The notes: a model not told the origin generated them from the sequence alone. DNA of 64,000 bases from Mycobacterium shimoidei (GCA_002101905.1 LQPU01000028.1:62001-126000), one strand, 5' to 3'. Positions 38,028-47,400 are shown, numbered from the stretch's first letter. Translations and numbers: made by a program.

Positions 38028-38785
38028 ACACCCCGGACGTGACCGTGGAGCTTGCCGATCACGTGGCAACCGTCGAGATCCATCGGCCGCCGAACAACTT
38101 CTTCGACACCGCACTGGTCAAGGGCATCGCCGACGCCTACGCGCAACTCGACGACGACATCGACTGCCGGGTGATCATGCTGTGCGCCGAGGGAAAACAC
38201 TTCTGCGCCGGCGCGGACTTTTCCCGCCCTGCAACCGAGGTCTCCACGCCCGGCGAGCTCTATGTCCAGGCTCTGCGGTTGTTCCGGTCCGCCAAGCCCG
38301 TCGTCGCGGCGGTCAACGGCGCGGCGATCGGCGGCGGGCTCGGGCTGGCATTGAGCGCAGACTTCCGGGTGGCGTCACCGTCGTCGAGATTCGCGGCCAA
38401 CTTCAGCCAGCTCGGCTTCCACCCCGGCTTCGGGATCACCGCGACGCTGCCACGAGTCGTCGGCCAGCAGAAGGCGCTCGAATGGCTGCTTACCGGTGAG
38501 CGCTTCAACGGCGAAAAGGCCTACGCCGCAGGACTTGTCGACGAGCTGGCGGCCGACGGCGACGTCCGCCCGGCCGCGCTGCGGTTCGCGGGACGCATCG
38601 CCGCCTCGGCTCCGTTGGCGCTGACCAGCATCCGCGCCACCATGCGCGCCGGACTTGCCGAAGCTGTTGAAGCGGCCACCGCCCACGAACTGCAAGAACA
38701 AACCCGCTTGCAGGCGACTGACGACTTTCGAGAAGGGATTGCCGCGGCCGCCCAGCGGCGTGCCCCGGTGTTCACGGGTCGGTAG
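38024..38785 (+). CDS. Crotonase-superfamily protein lacking both hydratase glutamates
   Basis: The 253-residue protein has the CoA-binding and oxyanion motifs HFCAGADFSRP and AAIGGGLGLALSADFRVA. Compared with rat enoyl-CoA hydratase, Gly107 replaces catalytic Glu144 and Phe127 replaces Glu164, so simple hydration is unlikely; isomerase, hydrolase or lyase activity is more plausible. It ends the four-gene overlapping operon. The next gene starts nine bases downstream. Confidence 0.85.
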   Translation: MNTPDVTVELADHVATVEIHRPPNNFFDTALVKGIADAYAQLDDDIDCRVIMLCAEGKHFCAGADFSRPATEVSTPGELYVQALRLFRSAKPVVAAVNGAAIGGGLGLALSADFRVASPSSRFAANFSQLGFHPGFGITATLPRVVGQQKALEWLLTGERFNGEKAYAAGLVDELAADGDVRPAALRFAGRIAASAPLALTSIRATMRAGLAEAVEAATAHELQEQTRLQATDDFREGIAAAAQRRAPVFTGR

Positions 38786-38794
38786 CGTCGAGTC

Positions 38795-40153
38795 ATGGGC
38801 GGTGTGTATTCCAGCGTGGTCGACGCGCCGCGTGACGAGGTGTTCGCCTGGCATGCCCGGCCCGGTGCAATCCTGCGGCTGTCGCCGCCCTGGCAACCCA
38901 TGCGGGTGATCGCCGAAGCCGAGTCGCTCAAGGACGGCCGCGCCGAGCTTGCGCTGCCGGCCGGGCTGCGCTGGGTGGCCCAACATCAGGCGGACTCTTA
39001 TGACCCGCCGCGGCGTTTCGTCGACGAAATCAGCAGCCGCGGGCCGGCATCACTTCCGGCACGGCTCGCGGTGCGATGGCGCCACATCCACGACTTCGAA
39101 GAAGTCAGCGCCACAGCGACCCGGGTGATCGACCGCGTCGAGACCCCGGTTCCCGCCGCGGCGCTGCGGCCGATGTTCGCCTACCGGCATCGCCAGCTGG
39201 CCGACGACCTCACCGCACACCAGCGCGCGGCCGGGCACGGCATGACTCCGGCCACGATTGCGGTGACCGGGTCGTCTGGACTGGTCGGCTCGGCGCTGAC
39301 CGCATTCCTGAGCACCGGCGGCCATCGAGTGATCCGACTGGTTCGCCGTCCGACAACCAACGACGTTGAGCGGCAATGGAATCCAGATGATCCGCACCCC
39401 GACGCGCTGGTCGGCGTCGACGCGGTGATCCATCTAGCCGGTGCATCGATTGGCGGGCGGTTCACCGAGGCGCATCGGCGCGCCGTTCGCCACAGCCGAA
39501 TCGGTCCCACCCGGCGGCTGGCCGAGCTTTTGGCGAAAAGCCCCAGTGGACCAAAAGTGTTCATCTGCGCCTCGGCGGTCGGCTATTACGGCTACGACCG
39601 CGGCGATGAAGTTCTGACCGAGGACAGCGGTCGCGGCGACGGGTTCCTCGCCGACGTCGTCGCCGAGTGGGAACAGGCCTGCGCGCCCGCCGAACAAGCC
39701 GGTGTTCGGGTGGTGCAGGTGCGCACCGGTATCGTGCAGTCCCCTCGCGGGGGCACCCTGCGGCTGCTACGCCCGTTGTTCAGCGCCGGGCTCGGTGGCC
39801 GGGTCGGCGACGGGCGGCAATGGCTGTCGTGGATTGGTATCGACGACCTCGTCGACATCTATCACCGCGCGCTGTGGGACACCGCGCTGTCCGGGCCGGT
39901 CAACGGGGTCGCCCCGCAACCGGTACGGAACGCGGACTACACCCGCACGCTCGCCCGGGTCCTGCACCGGCCGGCTGTGCTGCCGGTACCGGCACTCGGG
40001 CCCAGGTTGTTGCTCGGCGATCAGGGCGCCCGCGAACTTGCCTGCGCAAGTCAACGGGTCAGCCCCGCCCGCCTGCAGCAGGCCGGCCACCGGTTCCGCC
40101 ATCCCGACCTCGAGCAGGCTCTGCGACACCTGTTGGGCCGCAATAGCAATTAG
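38795..40153 (+). CDS. SRPBCC domain fused to a TIGR01777-type epimerase
   Basis: The 452-residue protein has an N-terminal SRPBCC region (residues 1-150, YSSVVDAPRDEVFAWH) and a C-terminal SDR-fold nucleotide-sugar-epimerase-like region (IAVTGSSGLVGSALTAFL, VIHLAGASIGGRFTEAHRR, CASAVGYYGY). Such fusions are common in actinobacteria, with no proven reaction. It lies nine bases after the crotonase gene and converges with tspO. Confidence 0.87.
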   Translation: MGGVYSSVVDAPRDEVFAWHARPGAILRLSPPWQPMRVIAEAESLKDGRAELALPAGLRWVAQHQADSYDPPRRFVDEISSRGPASLPARLAVRWRHIHDFEEVSATATRVIDRVETPVPAAALRPMFAYRHRQLADDLTAHQRAAGHGMTPATIAVTGSSGLVGSALTAFLSTGGHRVIRLVRRPTTNDVERQWNPDDPHPDALVGVDAVIHLAGASIGGRFTEAHRRAVRHSRIGPTRRLAELLAKSPSGPKVFICASAVGYYGYDRGDEVLTEDSGRGDGFLADVVAEWEQACAPAEQAGVRVVQVRTGIVQSPRGGTLRLLRPLFSAGLGGRVGDGRQWLSWIGIDDLVDIYHRALWDTALSGPVNGVAPQPVRNADYTRTLARVLHRPAVLPVPALGPRLLLGDQGARELACASQRVSPARLQQAGHRFRHPDLEQALRHLLGRNSN

Positions 40154-40638
40154 GGTCGACGGTTGAGCAGCCAGATCCGGGTGGACAGCACCGTCGCAAA
40201 CGCACACCACAGGGGGTAAAGCGCCAGTGGCGCGGCCTGGACGCCGCGCACCGCCACGGCGCGGCGAGTCAAGTCGGCACTGCTGGCGGTCAACGCGGCG
40301 GCGACGGCCGCGGCCGCTCCCAGCTGGTGGCGATTGAAGAATATCCACGACCAGCTGCCGTTGAGGACGAGGTTGACGGCGAGCGCTGTCCGATAGGCGC
40401 GGGCCTGCCGCCATTGCCCGCGGTCACGTAACTGGTCAATAGTCGGGGCTGAGACGAGTGCGATGTCGGTATACAGAGTCGGCCACACCACTGGAAACAC
40501 CTGCGGCGGTGGCTGAAAGGACGGTGTGCGCAGCCGCGCGTACCACGGGGAGCGAACGGCCGGCCGACTGGCCAGACCGCCGATCACCGCGGTGGCGGCC
40601 ACCGACGCAGCCGTGGCCGCCAAAGTAGTGACGCGCAT
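40150..40638 (-). CDS. TspO/MBR-family membrane protein
   Basis: The 162-residue protein has five hydrophobic segments and the family features WYARLRTPSFQPPPQVFPVVW and NGSWSWIFFNRHQ, with a Trp-rich core. TspO proteins bind porphyrins. ATG 40638 has AAGGAGGAC a few bases upstream. The stop overlaps the epimerase stop by four bases. Confidence 0.87.
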   Translation of the reverse strand: MRVTTLAATAASVAATAVIGGLASRPAVRSPWYARLRTPSFQPPPQVFPVVWPTLYTDIALVSAPTIDQLRDRGQWRQARAYRTALAVNLVLNGSWSWIFFNRHQLGAAAAVAAALTASSADLTRRAVAVRGVQAAPLALYPLWCAFATVLSTRIWLLNRRP

Positions 40639-40735
40639 ACCGTCCTCCTTCGATCTCCTCCGATCGACGTCCTATACCCTGTCTGCCACTGGAAAACACC
40701 CACAGAACCGCTTCATCGATGAAAGGCTGCCCAGG

Positions 40736-42919
40736 GTGTTTTGGGAGCGCCAGGCCGCGCTGGTAACGAACCGTCGCTCGTGGCTGATCGCCCTGGCGAT
40801 CACCATCGCCGCCGGTGCGCTGATGGCGTTGGCCGGCAGCAACAGCGCCGCCGGCCAATCGCCGGTCTCGTTGCCGAGTTCGTCGGAGTCGGCCAAAGCC
40901 GCGGCCGCATTGGCCCAATTCCCCGGTGGTGATGTGGCAACGGCAATTCTGGTGACTACTCGCAGGGACGGGTCCGCATTGACGCCGGCTGACCTGGCCG
41001 CCAGCGAGCAAGCGCGAGGCCGTATGCAACGGGTTGCGCAGAGCATGCCCCGACCCGCCCAACCGACGACTACATCCCGCGACGGCAAAGCGGCCATCAG
41101 CATGGTGTCGCTGAGCGCCGAGCTGTCCGGGCTCGAGCTCAATGATGCGATCAAAGCACTGCGGGCGGCAGCGGCCGACGGACTGCCCACAACGCTGATC
41201 GCCCACGTCACCGGCGGGCCTGCCTTCGGTGCCGATATCGCCAACGCGTTTTCGGGTGCCAACGTCACGTTGCTTGTCGTGACCGTTCTCGTCGTCGCGC
41301 TGCTGTTGGTGATCACTTACCGCTCGTCGGTGCTGTGGCTGGTGCCGCTGACTGTGATCGGTTTCGCCGACCAAGTGGCCTCGGCGGTAGGCACGCTCGT
41401 TGCGGACACGACTGGGCTTAACTTCGACGGCTCCACCGCCGGCATCACCAGCGTGCTGGTGTTCGGCGCGGGCACCAACTACGCACTCCTGCTGATCTCC
41501 CGGTACCGCGAAGAATTGCGTAACGAAACCGATCACCGTGCGGCACTGCGCCATGCGGTGCGCGCAGCCGGGCCGGCGATTTTGGCTAGCAACGCGACCG
41601 TCGTATTGGCCCTGCTGACGTTGATTTTGGCGATCACGCCGAGCACCCGCAGCCTGGGTGTGTGCGCGGCCTGCGGACTGGTCGTGGCCGCGATTTCGGT
41701 GTTGTTCGTCTTGCCGCCGCTACTGGCGCTGTGCGGACGGCGGGTGTTCTGGCCGTTCATTCCACGCACCGGCGACGCGCAAACAACGACGGTCGGCGGC
41801 TGGCACCGCGTCGCCGATGCGGTAAGCCGCCGGCCCGCCCAGGTTTGCGCCGTCGCGGTCACCATATTGGCCGCCTCCAGCGCCGGGCTGCTGGGGACTC
41901 ACATCGGTCTGTCGCAAACCGAACAGTTCCGCGTCCAAGCGGACTCAGTGTCCGGATTCCGAACGCTGGCCGCGCATTTCCCCGGCGGCGCCTCGGACCC
42001 CACCGTCGTGATCGCAGATACGACGCGGACACGCCAGGTGCAGAACGCCATCATCGAGGTGCCCGGCGTCGTCTCAACAGCATCCGCGGGCCAGTCGCCC
42101 ACTGGACTGACCAAGTGGTCGGTGGTGATCGATGCGGCTCCATCGACCAACGAAGCATTCGATACCATTGCTGCACTTCGTAATTCGGTACGATCGGCAG
42201 ATCCGGCGGCACTCGTCGGGGGCGCGGACGCCCAAGCGGCCGATGTTCGTGCGGCCGCGAGCCGTGACCGGGTCGTTTTGATCCCGGCGATTCTCGCGGT
42301 GGTGCTGGCCGTGCTCTACGTGCTGCTGCGCGCGCTGCTCGCACCGCCGGTGCTCGTTGCCGCGACAGTGCTCAGCGCACTGGCCGCGCTGGGCCTGGGC
42401 GGTTGGGCCGGCATTCACATATTCGGTTTTCCCGCATTGGACAACAGCACACCGCTGTTCGCGTTTCTGTTCCTGGTCGCGCTCGGCGTGGACTACACGA
42501 TCTTCCTGGTGACCCGCGCACGTGAGGAGACCCCTGATCACGGCGCCCGCGACGGCATGGTGCGTGCCGTCTCGGCAACCGGCGGGGTCATCACCAGCGC
42601 CGGAATCGTGCTGGCGGCGGTCTTTTGCACGCTCGGGGTGCTGCCGCTGATCGTGCTGACTCAGTTAGGGATCATTGTCGGGCTCGGTATTTTGTTGGAC
42701 ACCTTCATCGTTCGCACCCTTGTCATTCCGGCACTCTTCGCGATGATCGGTATCCGGATCTGGTGGCCTACTTTCCGCCGACTCGCTGATAACGTCGAAG
42801 CGCCTCCGCCCGCTCCTCACCGTGATCGACGATCGGTGCCGGATAGCCGCTCGGACGCGGGCCACGCGCCAGGTGGACGTCATCGGCGCCCGCCAGCTCG
42901 GGAATCCAGCGGCGAATGA
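40736..42919 (+). CDS. MmpL-like RND transporter, C-terminus overlapping photolyase
   Basis: The 727-residue protein has two MMPL halves: an N-terminal TM segment, a soluble loop, then six-helix bundles, with FGAGTNYALLLISRYREEL and VALGVDYTIFLVTRAREET, the Asp-Tyr and Gly-Thr-Asn-Tyr proton-relay motifs. It is short of the roughly 950 residues of large MmpL proteins. GTG 40736 has GAAAGG upstream. The last 50 codons (after about 42768), Arg- and Pro-rich, run antisense to phr and look like readthrough rather than a functional domain. Confidence 0.85.
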   Translation: MFWERQAALVTNRRSWLIALAITIAAGALMALAGSNSAAGQSPVSLPSSSESAKAAAALAQFPGGDVATAILVTTRRDGSALTPADLAASEQARGRMQRVAQSMPRPAQPTTTSRDGKAAISMVSLSAELSGLELNDAIKALRAAAADGLPTTLIAHVTGGPAFGADIANAFSGANVTLLVVTVLVVALLLVITYRSSVLWLVPLTVIGFADQVASAVGTLVADTTGLNFDGSTAGITSVLVFGAGTNYALLLISRYREELRNETDHRAALRHAVRAAGPAILASNATVVLALLTLILAITPSTRSLGVCAACGLVVAAISVLFVLPPLLALCGRRVFWPFIPRTGDAQTTTVGGWHRVADAVSRRPAQVCAVAVTILAASSAGLLGTHIGLSQTEQFRVQADSVSGFRTLAAHFPGGASDPTVVIADTTRTRQVQNAIIEVPGVVSTASAGQSPTGLTKWSVVIDAAPSTNEAFDTIAALRNSVRSADPAALVGGADAQAADVRAAASRDRVVLIPAILAVVLAVLYVLLRALLAPPVLVAATVLSALAALGLGGWAGIHIFGFPALDNSTPLFAFLFLVALGVDYTIFLVTRAREETPDHGARDGMVRAVSATGGVITSAGIVLAAVFCTLGVLPLIVLTQLGIIVGLGILLDTFIVRTLVIPALFAMIGIRIWWPTFRRLADNVEAPPPAPHRDRRSVPDSRSDAGHAPGGRHRRPPARESSGE

Positions 42920-44105
42920 AATCGCCTGCAGAGTCGAACTTCTGGCCCTGCGTCGTCGGATTAAACACCCGGAAGTACGGGGCGGCGTCGGTACCGCATC
43001 CGGCGGTCCATTGCCAGCCGTGCTGATTGTTGGCCACGTCGCCGTCGACCAACTGATCCAAAAACCAGCGTGCACCCCACTGCCACGGCAAGTGCAAGTC
43101 CTTAACCAGAAACGATGCCACGATCATCCGGACCCGGTTGTGCATGTATCCGGTCTGGCGGAGTTGGCGCATACCCGCGTCCACAACGGGAAACCCGGTT
43201 TCGCCGGCTTTCCACGCCTCGAACAACTTCGCGGCGTCCTCACCGGTGTCGGTTTCCATGGCGTCGAAATCGCGATTCCAGTTGCTCCAGGCGCTGTGCG
43301 GCCAATGGTGCAACACCGCGGCGTAGAAGTCGCGAAAGGCCAACTCCCGCAGGTATGCACGAGGTCCCTCCTGGCGCAGGTCGAGGTCTGTCACCATGGT
43401 CCGCGGATGGATGGTGCCGAACTTCAAGTGCGCCGACATTCGGCTGGTGCCGTTGCGATCCGGCCGGTTGCGCTCCTCGGCGTAGCGGTCCAGGCCGTCG
43501 TCGACGAAATCGTGCCATTGCCGCAGCGCGGCTGCCTCGCCGGCCGACACGTCAAGCTCGATGCCGGGATCGGGGATCGCGGCCGCCGTCGAGATACCCG
43601 CCGGATCAAGCCAGCGCGCCGAGTCGCGGCCCGATCGTGCCGGTGCCCGCCAACCGATTTCGCGCCACCGACGAAAGAAGGCGGTGAACACCTGGTATGG
43701 TTCGCCGTTGTCCTTCACCACCCGTCCCGGCGAAACCAGATACGGCGATCCCGTCGTCACCAGCGGCACCTCCCCCAGCGCCGAGCGAACCCGCTCGTCG
43801 CGGCGCCTGCCATAAGGGGCGAAGTCCTCGGTCACATGCACCGCCGACGCATCGATCTCTTTGGCTATCAAGGGGATTTGCTCTTCGGGTGGCCCGCGGG
43901 TTACCAGCAGCCGCCCATCGAGCTCGTCGCGCAATGCCCGCAACGCGTCGGCGAGGAACTGTAGTCGGCGCCGGCCGGAGGACGCCTCGAGCCGCGGGTC
44001 CAACACGAAGCACGCGAGCACTTCATCGCCGTCTGAGGCTGCGGCGGTCAACGACGGTAGGTCTCCCAACCGCAGATCCCGCCGAAACCACAACAGGTTA
44101 GGCAT
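42768..44105 (-). CDS. phr: Deoxyribodipyrimidine photolyase
   Basis: The 445-residue class I photolyase begins MPNLLWFRRDLRLGDLPSL and has the FAD/DNA-binding C-terminal region: WFLDQLVDGDVANNQHGWQW, GYMHNRVRMIVASFLVKDL and SPYFRVFNP-like APYFRVFNPTTQGQKFD. It repairs cyclobutane dimers with light. ATG 44105 overlaps the upstream flavoprotein stop by eight bases. Its 3' end overlaps the MmpL-like gene by 152 bp. Confidence 0.94.
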   Translation of the reverse strand: MPNLLWFRRDLRLGDLPSLTAAASDGDEVLACFVLDPRLEASSGRRRLQFLADALRALRDELDGRLLVTRGPPEEQIPLIAKEIDASAVHVTEDFAPYGRRRDERVRSALGEVPLVTTGSPYLVSPGRVVKDNGEPYQVFTAFFRRWREIGWRAPARSGRDSARWLDPAGISTAAAIPDPGIELDVSAGEAAALRQWHDFVDDGLDRYAEERNRPDRNGTSRMSAHLKFGTIHPRTMVTDLDLRQEGPRAYLRELAFRDFYAAVLHHWPHSAWSNWNRDFDAMETDTGEDAAKLFEAWKAGETGFPVVDAGMRQLRQTGYMHNRVRMIVASFLVKDLHLPWQWGARWFLDQLVDGDVANNQHGWQWTAGCGTDAAPYFRVFNPTTQGQKFDSAGDFIRRWIPELAGADDVHLARGPRPSGYPAPIVDHGEERAEALRRYQRVGGK

Positions 44106-44487
44106 TGGGTGCGGCTTTGACCTCCAAGCCGATGTGCACCTTGTCGATGCCGCCGCGCACGAGCGAGTGCGGGACGAACCACCACGCGTGCCACCAATAT
44201 CGTTTGACCACAGCGTCGTAGACACGTCTGGTCTCGGACTTGGGCAGCACCCGGGCAATCGCCTCCACGGGCTCGCCCTTCGGTTTGCCCCGCACCCCGC
44301 ACTTCTGGATCGTCACCCGCGGGGTGTTTTGGATCCGCCGGGTTTTCCACGACCCGTCGTCGGTGATCACCAGCAGTCGGTTGCCGTCGGGCGCGCCCCA
44401 TACCGGGGTGGGTTTGGGTCTGCCGTCCTTGGTGAAGGTGGTCAGCAGCACATACTTGGAGCGGGACACCTCGTCAAAGCTCGGCAC
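44098..44487 (-). CDS. PPOX-class F420-dependent oxidoreductase-like protein
   Basis: The 129-residue split-barrel protein has YVLLTTFTKDGRPKPTPVWGA and LLVITDDGSWKTRRIQNTPRV, typical of F420-binding FDOR-B proteins. It may reduce a quinone or other acceptor with F420H2. The stop overlaps the photolyase start, so the pair may be co-expressed. Substrate unknown. Confidence 0.85.
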   Translation of the reverse strand: MPSFDEVSRSKYVLLTTFTKDGRPKPTPVWGAPDGNRLLVITDDGSWKTRRIQNTPRVTIQKCGVRGKPKGEPVEAIARVLPKSETRRVYDAVVKRYWWHAWWFVPHSLVRGGIDKVHIGLEVKAAPNA

Positions 44488-44515
44488 CCCTTCAACCTAG
44501 ACGCGATGCCGCTCG

Positions 44516-45253
44516 TCAGCGAGCCGCCTTCTTGCGTTCGATGTCGGCCAGTGCCGCGGCCAGTTCGGCGCGTTGCGCGGCCGACGTCTCCCAGGCCAGC
44601 TGGCGGTTCTTGACCACCTTGGCCGGCGCGCCGACCGCGATCGAATAATCGGGGATGTCGCCCTTGACCACCGCGTGCGATCCCAGCACGCAGCCACGGC
44701 CGATGGTGGTGCCCCGCAGCACGGTCACCTTGGCCGCAACCCAGGTGTCCGGCCCGATGCGGACGGGGCTTTTGACAATGCCCTGGTCTTTGATCGGCAT
44801 GTTGATGTCGTCAATGCGGTGGTCGAAATCGCAGACGTAACACCAATCGGCCATCAGCACCGAATCGCCGATCTCGATGTCGAGATAGGTGTTGATCACG
44901 TTGTCGCGACCGAGCACTACCTTGTCGCCGAATCGCAGCGAACCCTCGTGCGCGCGGATCGTGTTCTTGTCGCCGATATGCACCCAGCGGCCGATCTCCA
45001 ACTGAGCCAGTTCGGGAGTGCAGTGAATTTCCACGTCTTTGCCGAGGAACACCATGCCGCGGGTAATGATGTGCGGGTTGGTCAGTTTGAACTTCAACAG
45101 CCGCCAGTAGCGCACCAGGTACCACGGGGTCCAGGCCCGATTGACCAGCACCCATTTCAGCGATGCCAGCGTCAAGAACTTGGCCTGGCGAGGGTCCCGC
45201 AGCAGGGACCCTCGCCACCGGCGATGCAGCGGCGCTCCCCACATGGTCGTCAT
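44516..45253 (-). CDS. Left-handed beta-helix acyltransferase of the MGLP cluster (Rv3034c-like)
   Basis: The 245-residue protein has hexapeptide repeats (MVFLGKDVEIHCTPELAQLE, RIGPDTWVAAKVTVLRGTTIGRGCVLGSHAVV) ending in AVGAPAKVVKN, as in LacA-type acetyltransferases. Rv3034c is proposed to acetylate MGLP. ATG 45253 starts before the first repeat; a longer upstream start cannot be excluded. It is divergent from the lipoprotein gene. Confidence 0.85.
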   Translation of the reverse strand: MTTMWGAPLHRRWRGSLLRDPRQAKFLTLASLKWVLVNRAWTPWYLVRYWRLLKFKLTNPHIITRGMVFLGKDVEIHCTPELAQLEIGRWVHIGDKNTIRAHEGSLRFGDKVVLGRDNVINTYLDIEIGDSVLMADWCYVCDFDHRIDDINMPIKDQGIVKSPVRIGPDTWVAAKVTVLRGTTIGRGCVLGSHAVVKGDIPDYSIAVGAPAKVVKNRQLAWETSAAQRAELAAALADIERKKAAR

Positions 45254-45379
45254 GGCCGAAAAGCCTAGTCCGGCGACGATGCGCGCCGGAACGGCGGGCT
45301 GAGGAGCCGGACAATGCAGCAGAGTCGAGCACGCACAAGTTACTCTCGGCACCGTGTCTTGGCCCGCCACCCGTGCGTC

Positions 45380-45435
45380 GAGTGTGGGGGCTATGGCCGA
45401 AAAAGGCGGAGTTTTTCGCCATAACCCCCACGCTC
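45380..45435. repeat. 24-bp imperfect inverted repeat at the lipoprotein start
   Basis: The left arm 45380-45404 begins GAGTGTGGGGGCTATGGCC and the right arm 45412-45435 ends ATAACCCCCACGCTC, pairing over about 22 of 24 positions around a 7-base GGCGGAG loop. It spans the start codon of the lipoprotein gene and resembles a dispersed palindromic unit. Confidence 0.7.
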
Positions 45436-46703
45436 GGCGAGTAACCGCAGCCATACTCGCACTTCTGCTCGCGCTGAGCGGCTGCCGGAGCACCGACTCG
45501 TGGGTCGATGCCGCACCTGCGCCCGGGTGGGCGGCGCAATACGCCGATGCGGCCAACAGCAGCTACACCCCCATCAGCGGTGCGTCGACGCTCGAACTGC
45601 GCTGGACACGCTCGGTGAAGGGCAGCCTGGCGGCGGTACCGGCGATCAGCGGCCGGGGGTGGATGGCACTCAACGCGCAAACCCCCGCGGGTTGTTCGCT
45701 GATGGAGTGGGAGAACGACAACAACGGCCGGCAACGCTGGTGCACCCGACTGCATCAAGGCGGCGGCTTTTCCGGCCCGCTGTTCGACGGCTTCGACAAC
45801 GTCTACGTCGGCCAGCCCGGTGCGATCATCTCTTTTCCGCCCACCCAGTGGATCCGGTGGCGCGCACCGGTCATTGGAACACCTTTGACCCCAAGGCTTC
45901 TCGGTGACGGCCGATTGTTAATCGTCACGCATCTCGGTCAGATGCTGATCTTCGACGCACACCGGGGAACCGTCGCCAGCAGTCTGGACCTGGTAGACGG
46001 CGTCGATCCGTCCGATTTCACGCGCGGGCTATCCGATTGCGCCCCGGCCCGGCCGGGCTGCCCGATAGCGGCAGCGCCGGCATTTTCCGCGGCAACCGGT
46101 ATGGTGCTGCTGGGCCTCTGGCAGCCGGATGCGCCCGCGGCCGTGCTGGTCGGGCTGCGATATCACCCGGGCCAAAATCCACAATTGACTCAGGAGTGGA
46201 CCAGCGACGCCGTTGGGGACGGCGTGCTTGCCAGCCCGGTGCTTTCCGCCGACGGGTCGACCGCCTATGTCAATGGCCGCGACCAACAACTGTGGGCGTT
46301 GCGGACCGCAGACGGTAAGCCGAAATGGTCGGTGCCGCTGAAGTTCTTGGCGCAGACACCGCCCGCGCTGACGCCAGACGGGCTGATCGTCTCCGGTGGC
46401 GGCCCCGACACGCAGTTGGTCGCGTTCAAAGACGCCGGTGACCACGCCGAACAGGTGTGGCGCCGCGACGACGTCAACCCGCTGTCGACGTCGAGTCTGG
46501 CCGGCAGCGGCGTCGGCTACACGGTCGTCAAGAGTGAGCCGGGAATGTCGCTGCTCGTCTTCGATCCCGGCGATGGCCACACGATCAACAGCTATCCCCT
46601 GCCGGAGGCCACCGGCTATCCGGTCGGCGTCGCGATCGGGCACGACCGCCGGGTGGTCGCCGCGACCAGCGACGGTCAGGTATACAGCTTCGCCCCGGCG
46701 TAG
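45393..46703 (+). CDS. PQQ-like beta-propeller lipoprotein (Rv3035-like)
   Basis: The 436-residue protein starting at ATG 45393 has a signal peptide that ends LLALSGCRS (lipobox with Cys31), then propeller blades such as DGRLLIVTHLGQMLIFDAHRG, AYVNGRDQQLWALRTADG and WSVPLKF. It should be an outer-face lipoprotein. GTG 45354 would add 13 residues. The start region is inside a large palindrome. It sits among MGLP genes, but a link to the pathway is only positional. Confidence 0.82.
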   Translation: MAEKGGVFRHNPHARRVTAAILALLLALSGCRSTDSWVDAAPAPGWAAQYADAANSSYTPISGASTLELRWTRSVKGSLAAVPAISGRGWMALNAQTPAGCSLMEWENDNNGRQRWCTRLHQGGGFSGPLFDGFDNVYVGQPGAIISFPPTQWIRWRAPVIGTPLTPRLLGDGRLLIVTHLGQMLIFDAHRGTVASSLDLVDGVDPSDFTRGLSDCAPARPGCPIAAAPAFSAATGMVLLGLWQPDAPAAVLVGLRYHPGQNPQLTQEWTSDAVGDGVLASPVLSADGSTAYVNGRDQQLWALRTADGKPKWSVPLKFLAQTPPALTPDGLIVSGGGPDTQLVAFKDAGDHAEQVWRRDDVNPLSTSSLAGSGVGYTVVKSEPGMSLLVFDPGDGHTINSYPLPEATGYPVGVAIGHDRRVVAATSDGQVYSFAPA

Positions 46704-46707
46704 CTGC

Positions 46708-47400
46708 CTACACCGCCAGCGGCGGGATGGCGTTGCGCGGGATTTGAACCTGGATAGCGCCCGCAAAGGGCGGCAGCAATTCTCCCGGCGCGAAGTAGAA
46801 GATCAGCGCGTCGTCAGTGATGGCGAAGTTCTGGTAGTGCGACGGGTCCAGCCCGGCGCCGGGCAGGATCGCCGCCGCCAGCCCGGTCTGGCGTCCCACC
46901 TCGCGTTGCACCACCGGATAGATGGCGTCCAGCGGCTTGGTGCCCGGCGCGAACAGCGTGTCGAAGGTGATCGGCTGGCGTCGATCGAGGTCGTAGTTGA
47001 ACCCCTTGTAGAACGTCGACGGGCGCGGCCCCCCGAGGTCCTCGAACACCTTCAGCACCACGCTGTGGGTGCCCTTGGGGGGTTTGCCCGAGTGGAACTG
47101 CTCGGAAGTGACTTCCATCTGGTAGGGCTGATCGCGCGATCCCGACGTTTGCGCGACGTTGGTGAACCCGTCCCGGTTCTGCGTGAGGTAGTCGGTCAGT
47201 GCCTGCTGATCGGGATAGTCGACCGGGAATGCCATGTCGAGGGTGTAGGTGGGCGTCGACGCGTGCACATGGCACATCTGTCCGGCGTCGACGCTGCCGC
47301 CCATGCTGGCGCAGGACGGATCGGCGGCCGCCACCGGCCCGCCGAGCGGCCCGACGAGGACCCCGGCCGCCAGCAGTGCGGCGGCGATCGAAGTGCGCAT
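46708..47400 (-). CDS. Secreted DUF3298-type protein (Rv3036c/TB22.2-like)
   Basis: The 230-residue protein has a signal peptide MRTSIAAALLAAGVLVG and a DUF3298/RsiV-like region (FPVDYPDQQALTDYL, LGGPRPSTFYKGFNYDLDRR, FYFAPGELLPPFAGAIQVQIP). Rv3036c is described as a secreted esterase-like protein. Two cysteines (CASMGG, MCHVHA) near the start of the mature chain may pair. It converges with the lipoprotein gene, four bases away. Confidence 0.83.
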   Translation of the reverse strand: MRTSIAAALLAAGVLVGPLGGPVAAADPSCASMGGSVDAGQMCHVHASTPTYTLDMAFPVDYPDQQALTDYLTQNRDGFTNVAQTSGSRDQPYQMEVTSEQFHSGKPPKGTHSVVLKVFEDLGGPRPSTFYKGFNYDLDRRQPITFDTLFAPGTKPLDAIYPVVQREVGRQTGLAAAILPGAGLDPSHYQNFAITDDALIFYFAPGELLPPFAGAIQVQIPRNAIPPLAV

